Positions 26,101 to 34,075 of a DNA stretch of 64,000 nt are shown one piece after another. Numbering within the stretch: the first letter of the stretch is position 1; each line of letters starts with the position of its first letter. Location of the stretch: NCBI GenBank assembly GCA_039028975.1, contig JBCCHB010000056.1, positions 1-64,000 of the forward strand. The letters run 5' to 3'. Source of the DNA: JAHBNG01 sp039028975 (GTDB lineage: Bacteria > Chloroflexota > Anaerolineae > Caldilineales > Caldilineaceae). The translations under genes and the position numbers were made by a program. The notes beneath the pieces were generated by a model. That model had not been told where the DNA came from. It was given only the letters and a program-made list of their open reading frames with translations, and ran no database searches.

Positions 26101-29100
26101 CAGCGGTGCCAGATCCAACAGCAACAATGCCTACCCAGTCGCCATCTTGAGCTTCCAAGGCGGCACCGTCGCCGTTGCTGTCACCACCAGCCGTATCGTC
26201 TTTGATGCTGGTAAAGATAATCGGTTCGCTCTCTGTGCCAACGGCATTTAGGGTGGCCCTAGCTTTTAGACTTAGGCTGCTGCTCAAACCTTTGATGACG
26301 GTTCCTGGCGGAATGGTTAACGTTTCGTTCTCTTCCAATATCGCGCTACCCCAAAGGGAAAGGGGGTGTCCGCCTATACTGTCCCACGTGCCAGACGTTA
26401 AGATACCCTCGATTCCGATCCCGGCGCGACGGTTGCCATCCAAGGTGTTGTTGCTAAAGATGGGGACGGTTTGGGGATACCCATCGCGCACCACGGCTGC
26501 TATCTCAAAATTGGTGATGGTGTTGTTGCTTATGGTTGGTGTGCCATTGCGGATGAAGATGCCCATACCGGTTGATTCATCATTCCCGGTAATGGAATTA
26601 TTGCTCAAAACGACTTGTTCCAGCACATTGGTCAAGAAGATAGCCGGAGCCGTGGTTCCGACTTGAGTGATGGTGTTGCCGGTTATCTGGGCGCTCTCTA
26701 CATCAACCAGTTCAATAGCGTTGTTGGTACTATTCCCCGCAAACACGTTCTCCTGAACAATCAACTGGGCAGGCTTTCCTTCTACGTAGAGCGTTGCTTC
26801 TTGACTGCCCATCTCTCGAAAGGTCGTCCTCTGAATGGAGACAGTAGGCGAGTCTCCATCGTTGGCGGGTAGCACCGTGACGCCGTGTGAGTAGGTGGAC
26901 TCCAGCAAGCTGTCGTGCAAATTTAGATTCCCTTTGGCCTGAATTGGCAGGGAAGCATAGCGAATCGTCACGTGTTGGAGATTGAGTGTGGATGCGTTGA
27001 CAGAGCCGCCGCCGGCACCTTCACCAATGAGACCGAACCAGTCCCGCGGTGCTGGCGAAGAGTTGCTGCCGTCGTTGTTGCTATCACCGCCTACGCTGTC
27101 ATCATTGATGCTGGTGAAGATGATAGGAGACTCAGCCGTTCCCACAGCGTTGAGGGTGGCTCGGGCGTTAAGCCGTAAGAACGCACTGGCCGACTTGATG
27201 ATCGTGCCGGCTGGAATCGTTAGCGTGGCGTCGGCTTCAACTGTGGCATCGTCATAGATGAAGTGGGGATGACCGCCGACATCTGTCCACGTACCGCTTT
27301 TGAGCACGCCTTGAACGCCGATTCCCGTCCAGGTATTGCCAGTCAAATTGTTGTCGCTGTAGCTGGGGACAAGTTCTGGATAGCCGCCATCAATCGAAAT
27401 GGCCACCTGAAAGTTGCTGATGGTATTGTTGGAGAGGGTGGGCGAACTCTCTTGAATCAGAATGCCAGGTTCGGTCGATTCGCCATTGCCTGTAATCGTA
27501 TTGTTGCTGAGGACAACTTGCTCCGTAACACTGTCCAAGAGAATAGCGGTAGAAGAGCGATTGTGGGTGAATGAGTTGCCGCTCACCTGGGCATTCGTTA
27601 GATTGGCTAGCCAAAGCTGTTCCTGCCAGTAGGTCGATACAAAGGTGTTGTCCTGAATCGTCAATTGCCCAGGCTGCCGACTGACGGTGATGGAGGCGGC
27701 ATCGTTGTTGCCTCGGTTGCTATTGCGGAAGGTGTTGCGCAGGATCGATATGGTCGGCGTCTCGCCAGCGGTGGGTAATACAGAGATTCCCTCATACGTC
27801 TCCTCAAAGGTGCTATCCTGAATTGTTAGATCCCCTCTGGTATCGATGCCTGTGTTGGCGTAACGGATGTTGACATATTGCAAATTTAGTGTCGAAGGGG
27901 CTGAGCCGCTGCCTATGCCCAAGCCGAGGATGCCCGTCCAGCCAGAGGATTCTGGGGTCGATGTGGCACCATCGTTGTTGCTGTCGCCGCCAACCGTATC
28001 ATCAGCTATGCTGGTAAAGACAATTGGTTCGCTTTCGGTTCCTATGGCAGTTAAGGTTGCTCTGGCGCTAAAAGACAGTCGGCTATTGGTGAATTTGATG
28101 ATGGCCCCAGCGGGAATCGTCAGCGTTGCGTCTGATTCAACAGTGGAGCTCTCATAGATGAAGTGAGGGTGTCCACCAAAGCTGGTCCACGTGCCGCCGC
28201 TGATTGTCCCCGCAAGGCCGACGCCGCTATAGCGATTCCCCGAAAAGTTGTTGCCGTTATAGGTTGGTACCGTTTGGGGGTAGCCGGCTTCGATCACCAC
28301 CGCGGCCTGAAACCCGCTAATGACGTTATTGCTAAAGTCTGGCGCGCTATTGTTCATCTCCACACCTACATTGGTCGGATTTTCGGCTCCGCTGATGGTG
28401 TTGTTGGCAAAGGCTACGCCGCTGGCTACATTGGTCATGAGGACAGCATTAGAACTTCTGCTATTCTGTGTGATCGTGTTGCCGCTAATCTGGGCGTTGC
28501 TTACATCTCTGAACTGCAGTATCTCATAGCGGCTTGTTGTGAAGCTGTTGTCCTGAATCGTTAGCTGACCTGGCTGTCCATTGACGTTTAGCATATAAGA
28601 ACGATTGGCTCCCAAGTTGTTTTCATCACGCAGAAACGCAGTGCGCTGAATGGAAATGGTTGGGGATATATTTTCACCCGGGCTGATATAGACGCCGGTA
28701 TTGTAGTGAAACTCCACTCGGCTATCATGCAGCGTTAGGTTGCCATTGGCCGTCATGCCGTTGGCATAGCGCACCGTGACGAACTGCAAGTTCAAGGTCG
28801 AGGCATTGGTCGCCTCACTCCCTGTCGCCTCCCCAACGATGCCGCTCCAATCTCGAGAATTGGGTGCCGAAGCCGCGCCATCGCCATTGGTGTCCCCACC
28901 TACCTCGTCATCCTTCAAGCTAGTAAAGACAATCGGCTCGCTGGCCGTCCCTACAGCATTGAGGGTTGCCCGTCCTCTCAGTTTAATCTGCCAGCTTTGG
29001 GATTTTACAATGGTGCCCGGCTGAATCGTGAGGACTACATCCGGGTCAATGGTTACGGTGGAAGTTAGGACGTAAGGGCTGGCGGCTTGGGTCCAGGTGG

Positions 29101-29269
29101 TGTTGGCAGTGATGGTTCCGCCGACTGGAGTGCCGGCTGATTGGGCGTGGCTTGTCAAACTATCTAGACCGAAGAGGAGGCAGAGGGCTATGGTGAGTGG
29201 CAGAAGGAGCGCAAAGGGTTTGAGGTGAAGCTCTCTTCTATAGGTTTGGTTTAACGGATAGATTTGCAT
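23183..29269 (-). CDS. Secreted beta-helix protein with C13 (legumain/caspase-like) peptidase domain
   Basis: AGGAG lies 7 nt before the ATG at 29269. A signal peptide (about 1-43) leads into five similar modules of about 280 residues. Each begins with a strand such as GTWTSFGGHPHFIY and TLTIPAGTIIK, followed by right-handed parallel beta-helix rungs (NNTITG, ISGNTIT). A Thr/Pro linker and a PPC domain (about 1543-1660) precede a clan-CD peptidase domain with H1757-G1758 in LMDHGN and C1801 in EACHSGSF, the dyad arrangement of family C13. An Asp-rich loop, an Ig-like region and the tail IYMPLIRRY follow. The beta-helix probably binds a polysaccharide or cell surface, and the peptidase may process surface proteins. 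This is a rare pairing. No inhibitor gene is visible. Confidence 0.92.
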   Translation of the reverse strand: MQIYPLNQTYRRELHLKPFALLLPLTIALCLLFGLDSLTSHAQSAGTPVGGTITANTTWTQAASPYVLTSTVTIDPDVVLTIQPGTIVKSQSWQIKLRGRATLNAVGTASEPIVFTSLKDDEVGGDTNGDGAASAPNSRDWSGIVGEATGSEATNASTLNLQFVTVRYANGMTANGNLTLHDSRVEFHYNTGVYISPGENISPTISIQRTAFLRDENNLGANRSYMLNVNGQPGQLTIQDNSFTTSRYEILQFRDVSNAQISGNTITQNSRSSNAVLMTNVASGVAFANNTISGAENPTNVGVEMNNSAPDFSNNVISGFQAAVVIEAGYPQTVPTYNGNNFSGNRYSGVGLAGTISGGTWTSFGGHPHFIYESSTVESDATLTIPAGAIIKFTNSRLSFSARATLTAIGTESEPIVFTSIADDTVGGDSNNDGATSTPESSGWTGILGLGIGSGSAPSTLNLQYVNIRYANTGIDTRGDLTIQDSTFEETYEGISVLPTAGETPTISILRNTFRNSNRGNNDAASITVSRQPGQLTIQDNTFVSTYWQEQLWLANLTNAQVSGNSFTHNRSSTAILLDSVTEQVVLSNNTITGNGESTEPGILIQESSPTLSNNTISNFQVAISIDGGYPELVPSYSDNNLTGNTWTGIGVQGVLKSGTWTDVGGHPHFIYDDATVEADATLTIPAGTIIKSASAFLRLNARATLNAVGTAESPIIFTSINDDSVGGDSNNDGSNSSPAPRDWFGLIGEGAGGGSVNASTLNLQHVTIRYASLPIQAKGNLNLHDSLLESTYSHGVTVLPANDGDSPTVSIQRTTFREMGSQEATLYVEGKPAQLIVQENVFAGNSTNNAIELVDVESAQITGNTITQVGTTAPAIFLTNVLEQVVLSNNSITGNDESTGMGIFIRNGTPTISNNTITNFEIAAVVRDGYPQTVPIFSNNTLDGNRRAGIGIEGILTSGTWDSIGGHPLSLWGSAILEENETLTIPPGTVIKGLSSSLSLKARATLNAVGTESEPIIFTSIKDDTAGGDSNGDGAALEAQDGDWVGIVAVGSGTAENNSSTLNLQHVIIRYAQTAIKTEGNLTLHDSAVEYVDRLGVHFLPVDGESPAISIQRTSFRNENNQANQGTIYVTGQPGELTIQGNTFSAETNTVLRLLNLSSAQIAGNTLTFNATNGTIPILLENVEEQVLLSNNTITGPGNSSFSGIEVTNGAPNLTGNSISGFGFPIVVDNGYPQRAPTYDGNTLTGNQWNGVGVTGILKSGTWSNMGSHPHFLHQNAFLEADATLSIPAGTVIKVLSGGLTLEARSTLNAVGTASEPIVFTSIKDDTIDGDSNNDGGESSPAASDWSGLFGRGTGSGSVNASTLNLQHVTIRYARDGVAAQGNLSLQDSLIGYSGSSGVFIVPADGENTTVSIARTAIYGGISKGIQIDNKPTTLTLTNNAIFGHGGLGLFNNAADLIVDATGTWWGDPSGPTDSTNNPDGQGDTVSGNVNYASWLTEKPAYAEAVGVGDENQNPTVAPTTSPILPTPTGTPSPIATPENIPTTADTFEGDNDCSIATSISTDGSNQEHNFDRAGDTDWLKFEATAGQTYRVEVQTRANSVADVNLEVYDVCDGPVTNKFEETFTPGVRLDLNPTQSGTIYLKLSNYDANLFGADAVYSVSVRQLKAAEGAVILVEGRLKKSDRLQSNIYNVVQRTYELFKASGYSDDDIHYLTTNSSAPGYDDPATADALRSAITTWAAQRVGPEKPLTIYLMDHGNINKLYLDEPNGERVTPSQLDSWLNELEDQQPGVKLTIIVEACHSGSFIQGDQSISKAGRLVITSTNVQNVAYASAQGAQFSDRFLTSLQEGYGLSNSFWDARNSVRRLYKIQDPWIDANGNGIPNEPDDGGEATSDHNPNTGNQPADTWAPYIVRAEGPLTIENGRGTLRAEVRDNKSVAKVWAAVYGPSYRSPESVEELVPEDVPTATFSSQGSDIFSVDYSGFNEKGTYQIALYAEDNDGLKARLMVLEVQNGEREGKIYMPLIRRY

Positions 29270-29309
29270 TTGGTTACTCCTGCTTGGTCTACGATCTATT
29301 TTGCCTTGT

Positions 29310-32300
29310 TCATCGGCCTACTATTTCCTGCAATTCAAAGTCATCAAACTCAGCCGTCGCACTATCATTCCCGGCTTTGGCAACAAGACCGACTCGCAGG
29401 TCTCCTGTGAACGCTCGACTGGATATGGTGGTCACCGTGTTGAATTCGACGACTGCTTTGATCGTATTGCCTGTGCGGTGGATTTCAATGAGGTTTGCTC
29501 GCCCACCTTGCTTGATACTGGATGAAGTGCCTTCACGCAATGTTGACCGTGAGCCGTTTTGCACCAGCTCTAGCCGCCAGCTTTGGCTCTCTGGATTGAC
29601 GGTAAAGACGTAGAAGTTTCTGCCATCGAGAATGTCAAAGATCAGGCCGTAGCGTATCGGGCCGCCGGCATTAAGCTCGCCATCGACCATGGCAACATAG
29701 TCAAAGCCGTTGACTCTGGCATTACTGTTGGTCTCCCACACTTCGCGGTTGCCGCCATTGATTTCAATGCGAAAGTCGTTGCTGCCGTAGTACGTGCGAT
29801 AGTCAGATGCTGTATTGGTATTCCAGCCGCTGGATGCGTTGCTGAAGTCATCGGTAAATTCGAATGGAGTGGGTGTAGGCGTGAATGTTGGCGTCGGTGG
29901 GACCGGGGTTGCCGTTGGCTGAACCGGCGTTGGCGTTGATGTGTACGTAGGTGGCACTGGCGTACTCATCGGCGTCTCTGCCGTTGGTGCAGAGGTTGGC
30001 GTACGCTCGATACCCGAATCGTTTGGCCCTGGGCATGCCTCTGTTCGGTCAATATGCTGAGCATAGACCAAGCGATTCTGCTCGTTGTCCTGAGCCATCA
30101 GCGGTAAGTAGAGCGAACGGATTGTGCTATCGGGTTGCCTAGTCGGCGTCGTAGTGGGCGTGCCGTCTGTTGGCGTCGATGGCACAGTCGTTGGGCTTGG
30201 CGTGGCCGTGCCTGGGTCTGTCGGTGTGCCTCCTGTTGACGTTTCAACGTTCAGATAGACAAATGCACCCTCTTTGGCATATGGGTTCATATTGGTCAGG
30301 CGCAGGTAGAACCGGGTGCCATCCCCTGCTGATGGTGACCAGACGAGCCTGGAATTTGCGTTTTGGCTCAGACGAGCACCTGCCGCGCCAACGCTGCCTT
30401 GTGCGGCCAAAATTTCACCAGCTTCGTTAAAGACCTGCATACAGACGTCGGTGTTGATGCTGGCCGATTCGATGGTCATCTCATAGGTGAGCGCTCGGGC
30501 AAGGCTTGCTGCCTGAGCCGCCGAAGGCAGCTGAATCCAGTCTTCATCATTGGCCGGTAGCACCAATGGTGGAATACCGCCGTGCGCATGTACGCCGATA
30601 TCATTATGAGTCAGTTCAGCATAGAGGGGCGCTGTTGCGCGGCTATTGTTGCGGACGTCGCTCTCTTCCTGGGCCAAAGAGGGCGTGCGCTGTACAAAGG
30701 CCAGGTAGATGAATTTGGCTGCTGCAGCCCGGGTGATGGTCTTATCGGCGCGGAATGTGCTGTCGCTAAAGCCGGAGGTGATGCCTAGTTCCTTTAGGCA
30801 CTGAATCTCTCGGTAAAAGGTGTCTGTTATGGCGACATCGCTAAACTCTGGATCGGCTTCATACCGACAAACGACACCTTGCGAAGCGAGCGCACCCACA
30901 ATGAGTTTGGCCATCTCCCCACGGGTGATGTTCTGATTGGCGCGGAAGGATCCATCTCGAAAGCCAGAGATCACGTCAAGCTCTTTGAGGCGTCGAATGT
31001 AGATGTAGAAGGTGTCACCAGGATTGACGTCTGGGAAAGGCAAGACACTGTCATCATAAGTTGGTTCTTCGCCCAGGCCGCGCGCCACAAACTTGCTGGC
31101 TTGGCCGCGGGTCAGCAGGTCATCGTGGCAGAAGAGAGGTGGGTTGCTGCCGCAGCCGTCGGTAATGCCTCTTGCCGCGATGCCCTGGATGTAGAGGTAA
31201 AATTTGTTGTCGCTCAACACGTCAAAGAAACGAGGGATGTAGCCCTCTAAATCCAGACCCACCACAATCAATTTGGCGATGCCGCCACGAGACATAGCCT
31301 CATCTGGTCGAAAGGTGCCATCACCATGCCCTAACGAGATACCCTTTTCATCGAAGAGCGCCTTAAGCCGTCGAACGTTGTGATAATGGGCATTGTCGCA
31401 GAGTACGTCAGAAAACGGGTTGACGCAGTCGGCATAATCGGGCGATTCGCCTCGGCTGCGGATGATCAGCGTAACCGTCTCGGCCCGAGTTAGCGGGGCA
31501 TCAGGGCGGTAAGAGCTATCGTCAAAGCCTGTGGTGATGCCCAACTCTTTTAAGCGACGGATGTGATGGTAGAAGGTGTGGCCTGGGCAGACGTCTAGGA
31601 ACGGGCATTCTCCATCGTCATACGTTCGATATTCGGCCAGAGCCTCAGTAAGCATCTTGGCCGCCTGCCCGCGGGTGACGTCATCATCAGAGCCATATAG
31701 GCCAGAGCCGCTGCCCTGTATGGCACCCATGGCAAAGAGCGCCTCGATGTAGCCAAAGAAGGTGTGGTTGATTTCCACATCTGGAAAGTGACCGGTCGGG
31801 CTAGGCGGCTCCTCGTCCCAGTCTCGGTGGGGATCGCCCTCGATGAGCGACATGAAGTACGACCAGTCCCAGTTGGCACCTGGGTCCGTATGACAATCGG
31901 CTCCGCCGCCGCTGTAGGGACAGCCTGGCACCTCATGATGCCCGATGATGTGGTCACGATCCTTGGGGATGTTGTACTCAGCCACCAGATGACGAACCAG
32001 CGCCGCCGACGCTTGGTACATGGCCTCGGTGTACCAAGCCCCATCGCTCACATAGCCTTCGTGCTCAATGCCGACACTGCGTGAGTTGGTCGAGCGATGG
32101 CCAGCGTGCCAGGCTTCGTCTCGGTCGGCAACCATCTGGGTCACCTCGCCATCTTGGCTGCGAACGAAGTAGTGGGCGCTCGTCTGGTTGGCAGGGCGGG
32201 TAAAGTACGAAATGGTGGGGCCATAGAGACCTTGCATGGTGTGGATGACAATCGTATCAATGGCCGTTCCGGAACGACCAGACCCGAAGTTGCTGCCGTG

Positions 32301-33020
32301 GGCGGGAACCCATTTCGCTGGCGGATAATCTGGCGAATCTGCACAGACTGTACCTGTCTGGTTCACACAGCTACCTGCCGTCACCCAAACCTTTGGACCG
32401 TCCGAACCAGATGCCGTGCCATCCAGCGTAATGGCCGGTGCCAGTTGATGGCCGATCTCCTTAAAGACGATGGGGCGCTCTTTGGCGTGGGTGTAAAATT
32501 CGCAGGGACCGTCCACCGCAGCCAAGTGTACATGCCCAAAGATAGCGAGTGGATATTCACCCACTTTCTGCCCTTGCATAACCGTCTGGTTAACCGCTAC
32601 CGTGTTCTTCGCATGATCAAGGTGAAGCAGAACCACGCAAGCATCATTCACCTCATCCCGAATCCACATCATGCCGCCCGCTTCCCCTTCATCCTCGCTA
32701 TAGACAACTTTGCCGCCAATCGGCGCATAGACCGCGTTGGTTCCCTGGGTGCCTTTGCCATCAGGTGGCGCTTCATGGCAGCGCCAGTCGTAGGCGCGAC
32801 GGTTGCGGTCCACAGGCGGTTTCCCATCCTTGTTGATGCCGTGGAAGGTGGAGACGTTGGCTTGAACGCCTGGCTGGCAGGGGGATTGGTAGCCGTGGAT
32901 TGGTGTGTCAACGTAGGATGTGGCTAATGGGGCGTTGCTGGGGGATTGGGTGGAGCCGGTCATGAATGACGAGAGTAGCAGAACAAAAGCGATACAGAAT
33001 GGAAGATGTTTTGGGTTCAT
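29310..33020 (-). CDS. SLH-anchored N-acetylmuramoyl-L-alanine amidase with M23-like domain
   Basis: The 1236-residue protein has a signal peptide (about 1-26). An M23/LytM-like domain (about 55-190) keeps HLDH and the GHVH metal motif but lacks the usual first histidine motif. An amidase_2 domain (about 250-395) follows, with VIHTMQG, GIEHEGY and HHEVPGCP holding the likely zinc histidines. Six SLH repeats (about 410-776, e.g. FPDVNPGDTFYIYIRRLKEL) should bind secondary cell-wall polymer. A PPC-like domain (about 800-930), an internal tail-like LYLPLMAQ at about 972, a second Thr/Pro linker and a LamG-like terminal domain complete the chain. It should cleave peptide stems from glycan strands at the cell surface, for remodelling or separation. 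Three 61-bp repeats lie just upstream. Confidence 0.93.
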   Translation of the reverse strand: MNPKHLPFCIAFVLLLSSFMTGSTQSPSNAPLATSYVDTPIHGYQSPCQPGVQANVSTFHGINKDGKPPVDRNRRAYDWRCHEAPPDGKGTQGTNAVYAPIGGKVVYSEDEGEAGGMMWIRDEVNDACVVLLHLDHAKNTVAVNQTVMQGQKVGEYPLAIFGHVHLAAVDGPCEFYTHAKERPIVFKEIGHQLAPAITLDGTASGSDGPKVWVTAGSCVNQTGTVCADSPDYPPAKWVPAHGSNFGSGRSGTAIDTIVIHTMQGLYGPTISYFTRPANQTSAHYFVRSQDGEVTQMVADRDEAWHAGHRSTNSRSVGIEHEGYVSDGAWYTEAMYQASAALVRHLVAEYNIPKDRDHIIGHHEVPGCPYSGGGADCHTDPGANWDWSYFMSLIEGDPHRDWDEEPPSPTGHFPDVEINHTFFGYIEALFAMGAIQGSGSGLYGSDDDVTRGQAAKMLTEALAEYRTYDDGECPFLDVCPGHTFYHHIRRLKELGITTGFDDSSYRPDAPLTRAETVTLIIRSRGESPDYADCVNPFSDVLCDNAHYHNVRRLKALFDEKGISLGHGDGTFRPDEAMSRGGIAKLIVVGLDLEGYIPRFFDVLSDNKFYLYIQGIAARGITDGCGSNPPLFCHDDLLTRGQASKFVARGLGEEPTYDDSVLPFPDVNPGDTFYIYIRRLKELDVISGFRDGSFRANQNITRGEMAKLIVGALASQGVVCRYEADPEFSDVAITDTFYREIQCLKELGITSGFSDSTFRADKTITRAAAAKFIYLAFVQRTPSLAQEESDVRNNSRATAPLYAELTHNDIGVHAHGGIPPLVLPANDEDWIQLPSAAQAASLARALTYEMTIESASINTDVCMQVFNEAGEILAAQGSVGAAGARLSQNANSRLVWSPSAGDGTRFYLRLTNMNPYAKEGAFVYLNVETSTGGTPTDPGTATPSPTTVPSTPTDGTPTTTPTRQPDSTIRSLYLPLMAQDNEQNRLVYAQHIDRTEACPGPNDSGIERTPTSAPTAETPMSTPVPPTYTSTPTPVQPTATPVPPTPTFTPTPTPFEFTDDFSNASSGWNTNTASDYRTYYGSNDFRIEINGGNREVWETNSNARVNGFDYVAMVDGELNAGGPIRYGLIFDILDGRNFYVFTVNPESQSWRLELVQNGSRSTLREGTSSSIKQGGRANLIEIHRTGNTIKAVVEFNTVTTISSRAFTGDLRVGLVAKAGNDSATAEFDDFELQEIVGR

Positions 33021-33037
33021 AGTGATTTTGGGGTTCT

Positions 33038-33220
33038 CCGGATTTCTGGCTCAACAGGATCTTGTGTGGTTGGCGACACACGCACGGGGATGAATCCACC
33101 GTATTTTTGGCTCAACGGGACCTTGTGTGATTGACGATACCCGCACGGGGATGAATCCACCGTATTTCTGGCTCAACGGGACCTTGTGTGGTTGACGATA
33201 CCCGCACGGGGATGAATCCA
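33038..33220. repeat. Three tandem 61-bp repeats upstream of the amidase gene
   Basis: Units 33038-33098, 33099-33159 and 33160-33220 repeat the same 61-bp sequence, each with a CCCGCACGGGG-like palindromic core and ending ATGAATCCA. The two units farther from the gene are almost identical; the one next to the start codon is diverged. There is no spacer variation, so this is not a CRISPR array. Being within 20 bp of the start codon, the repeats are part of the promoter or leader. Confidence 0.9.
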
Positions 33221-33237
33221 CCATGCTAAAAAACAAC

Positions 33238-33255
33238 GCCTGCTAAACCAGGCTG
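33238..33255. repeat. Inverted copy of an upstream sequence found again at 41216-41233
   Basis: An 18-bp sequence (CGCCTGCTAAACCAGGCT) in the upstream region of the amidase gene recurs as its exact reverse complement at 41216-41233, upstream of the glycosidase/SLH gene. Both copies lie about 50-80 bp from a shared CCCTGAGCGGAG motif. They look like remnants of one dispersed intergenic repeat. Confidence 0.6.
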
Positions 33256-33317
33256 GAACGGTGAGACGACAAGGAGCTTTCACCTCCATTGTTCTGTAGC
33301 CTTGTCATTGCCGCCTG

Positions 33318-33337
33318 CCCTGAGCGGAGTCGGAGGG
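33318..33337. repeat. REP-like sequence, first copy
   Basis: CCCTGAGCGGAG-T-CGGAGGG matches the dispersed, partly palindromic intergenic repeat type (CCCTGAGC...GAAGGG) common in many bacteria. A second copy with three differences lies at 41265-41284. Confidence 0.55.
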
Positions 33338-33406
33338 GCGGGGTGCTCTTGCCAACCACGCTTGTACTGAGCTTGCCGCATGTATGAGAGCCGAACGAAC
33401 CGATTT

Positions 33407-33802
33407 CTATTGGTGCTTCACAACAAACTTAACCATGCCCGGACGCATGATCATCTCCGTCGGGCAAAAGGTACCGGGATCCGGTGTTGTGCAAGCGTTT
33501 CCGCTTGATATCTGGAATTTCTCGATGTGCTTGTAGAATTGGGTGCTTGCTGCTGGTATATCCACAAATTGGCCGCGGGACAAAGCATCTAGCCAATCGG
33601 AGACGGACTGCGGATCATCAGAGAACCTAGCGTGAATTGCCTTTGCGATTTCTCCTCTCGAGAGTTCCTTGGTTGATGTTGGCAATGGAGACTGGGATGA
33701 TACGATTGTGGTTGACATTGATGCTGGCGAGATTAACAGATTGGCAAAGTAGGGAGCCAGGAGCATTAGAATTATGACGAATGGTAAAAATCGTTGGTTC
33801 AT
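33407..33802 (-). CDS. Small secreted protein with one degenerate SLH repeat
   Basis: I choose the ATG at 33802 (131 residues) because AAGGG lies 5 nt upstream; the frame extends further but without support. The signal peptide begins MNQRFLPF. The mature part carries one SLH-like unit, with FVDIPAASTQFYKHIEKF followed by FCPTEMIMRPGMVKFVV, the same pattern as the complete SLH repeats in both large neighbours. A single SLH unit is fewer than the three normally needed to hold cell-wall polymer, so this is either a remnant of a larger gene or a small subunit that completes a binding trio. The leader and signal start resemble those of the TSP3 gene at 11400. Confidence 0.75.
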   Translation of the reverse strand: MNQRFLPFVIILMLLAPYFANLLISPASMSTTIVSSQSPLPTSTKELSRGEIAKAIHARFSDDPQSVSDWLDALSRGQFVDIPAASTQFYKHIEKFQISSGNACTTPDPGTFCPTEMIMRPGMVKFVVKHQ

Positions 33803-33922
33803 ATTTTCCCTTACGGGTTGTGGGCTTGAATACATCCATAAATCGCTCTTCAATCACTTTCTGCTTGAGAAGGATTGGGCCGCAATGGCTTAATTCTGAA
33901 CCACAGGCAGCCAGCCGTAGCC

Positions 33923-34029
33923 AGCCGTAGGTCCGATTTGCAATGTGACAATCGCCGAATACCCTGTGACATGGCTTGAAATTTACGGGATTGTCCACCT
34001 CTGTCCGATTCCAAATCGGACCTACGGCT
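33923..34029. repeat. Inverted repeat with perfect 18-bp arms
   Basis: Arms 33923-33940 (AGCCGTAGGTCCGATTTG) and 34012-34029 are exact reverse complements separated by 71 bp. A partial direct copy of the arm start (CCAGCCGTAG) lies just before the left arm. The element lies between the small SLH gene and the large glycosidase/SLH gene and resembles the 14623-14724 element in its GTAGG ends. Confidence 0.75.
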
Positions 34030-34075
34030 AATCTGTCAAAATTTACCATACGCTGTAGTAATAGGCTGACAAAAC

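Noticed and set aside
33038..33220. CRISPR-like periodic repeats
   Set aside because: The whole 61-bp unit is repeated without any unique spacer, so it is a tandem duplication.
33051..33236. Short open frame across the 61-bp repeats
   Set aside because: The unit length is not a multiple of three, so the frame differs in each copy, and there is no ribosome-binding site.
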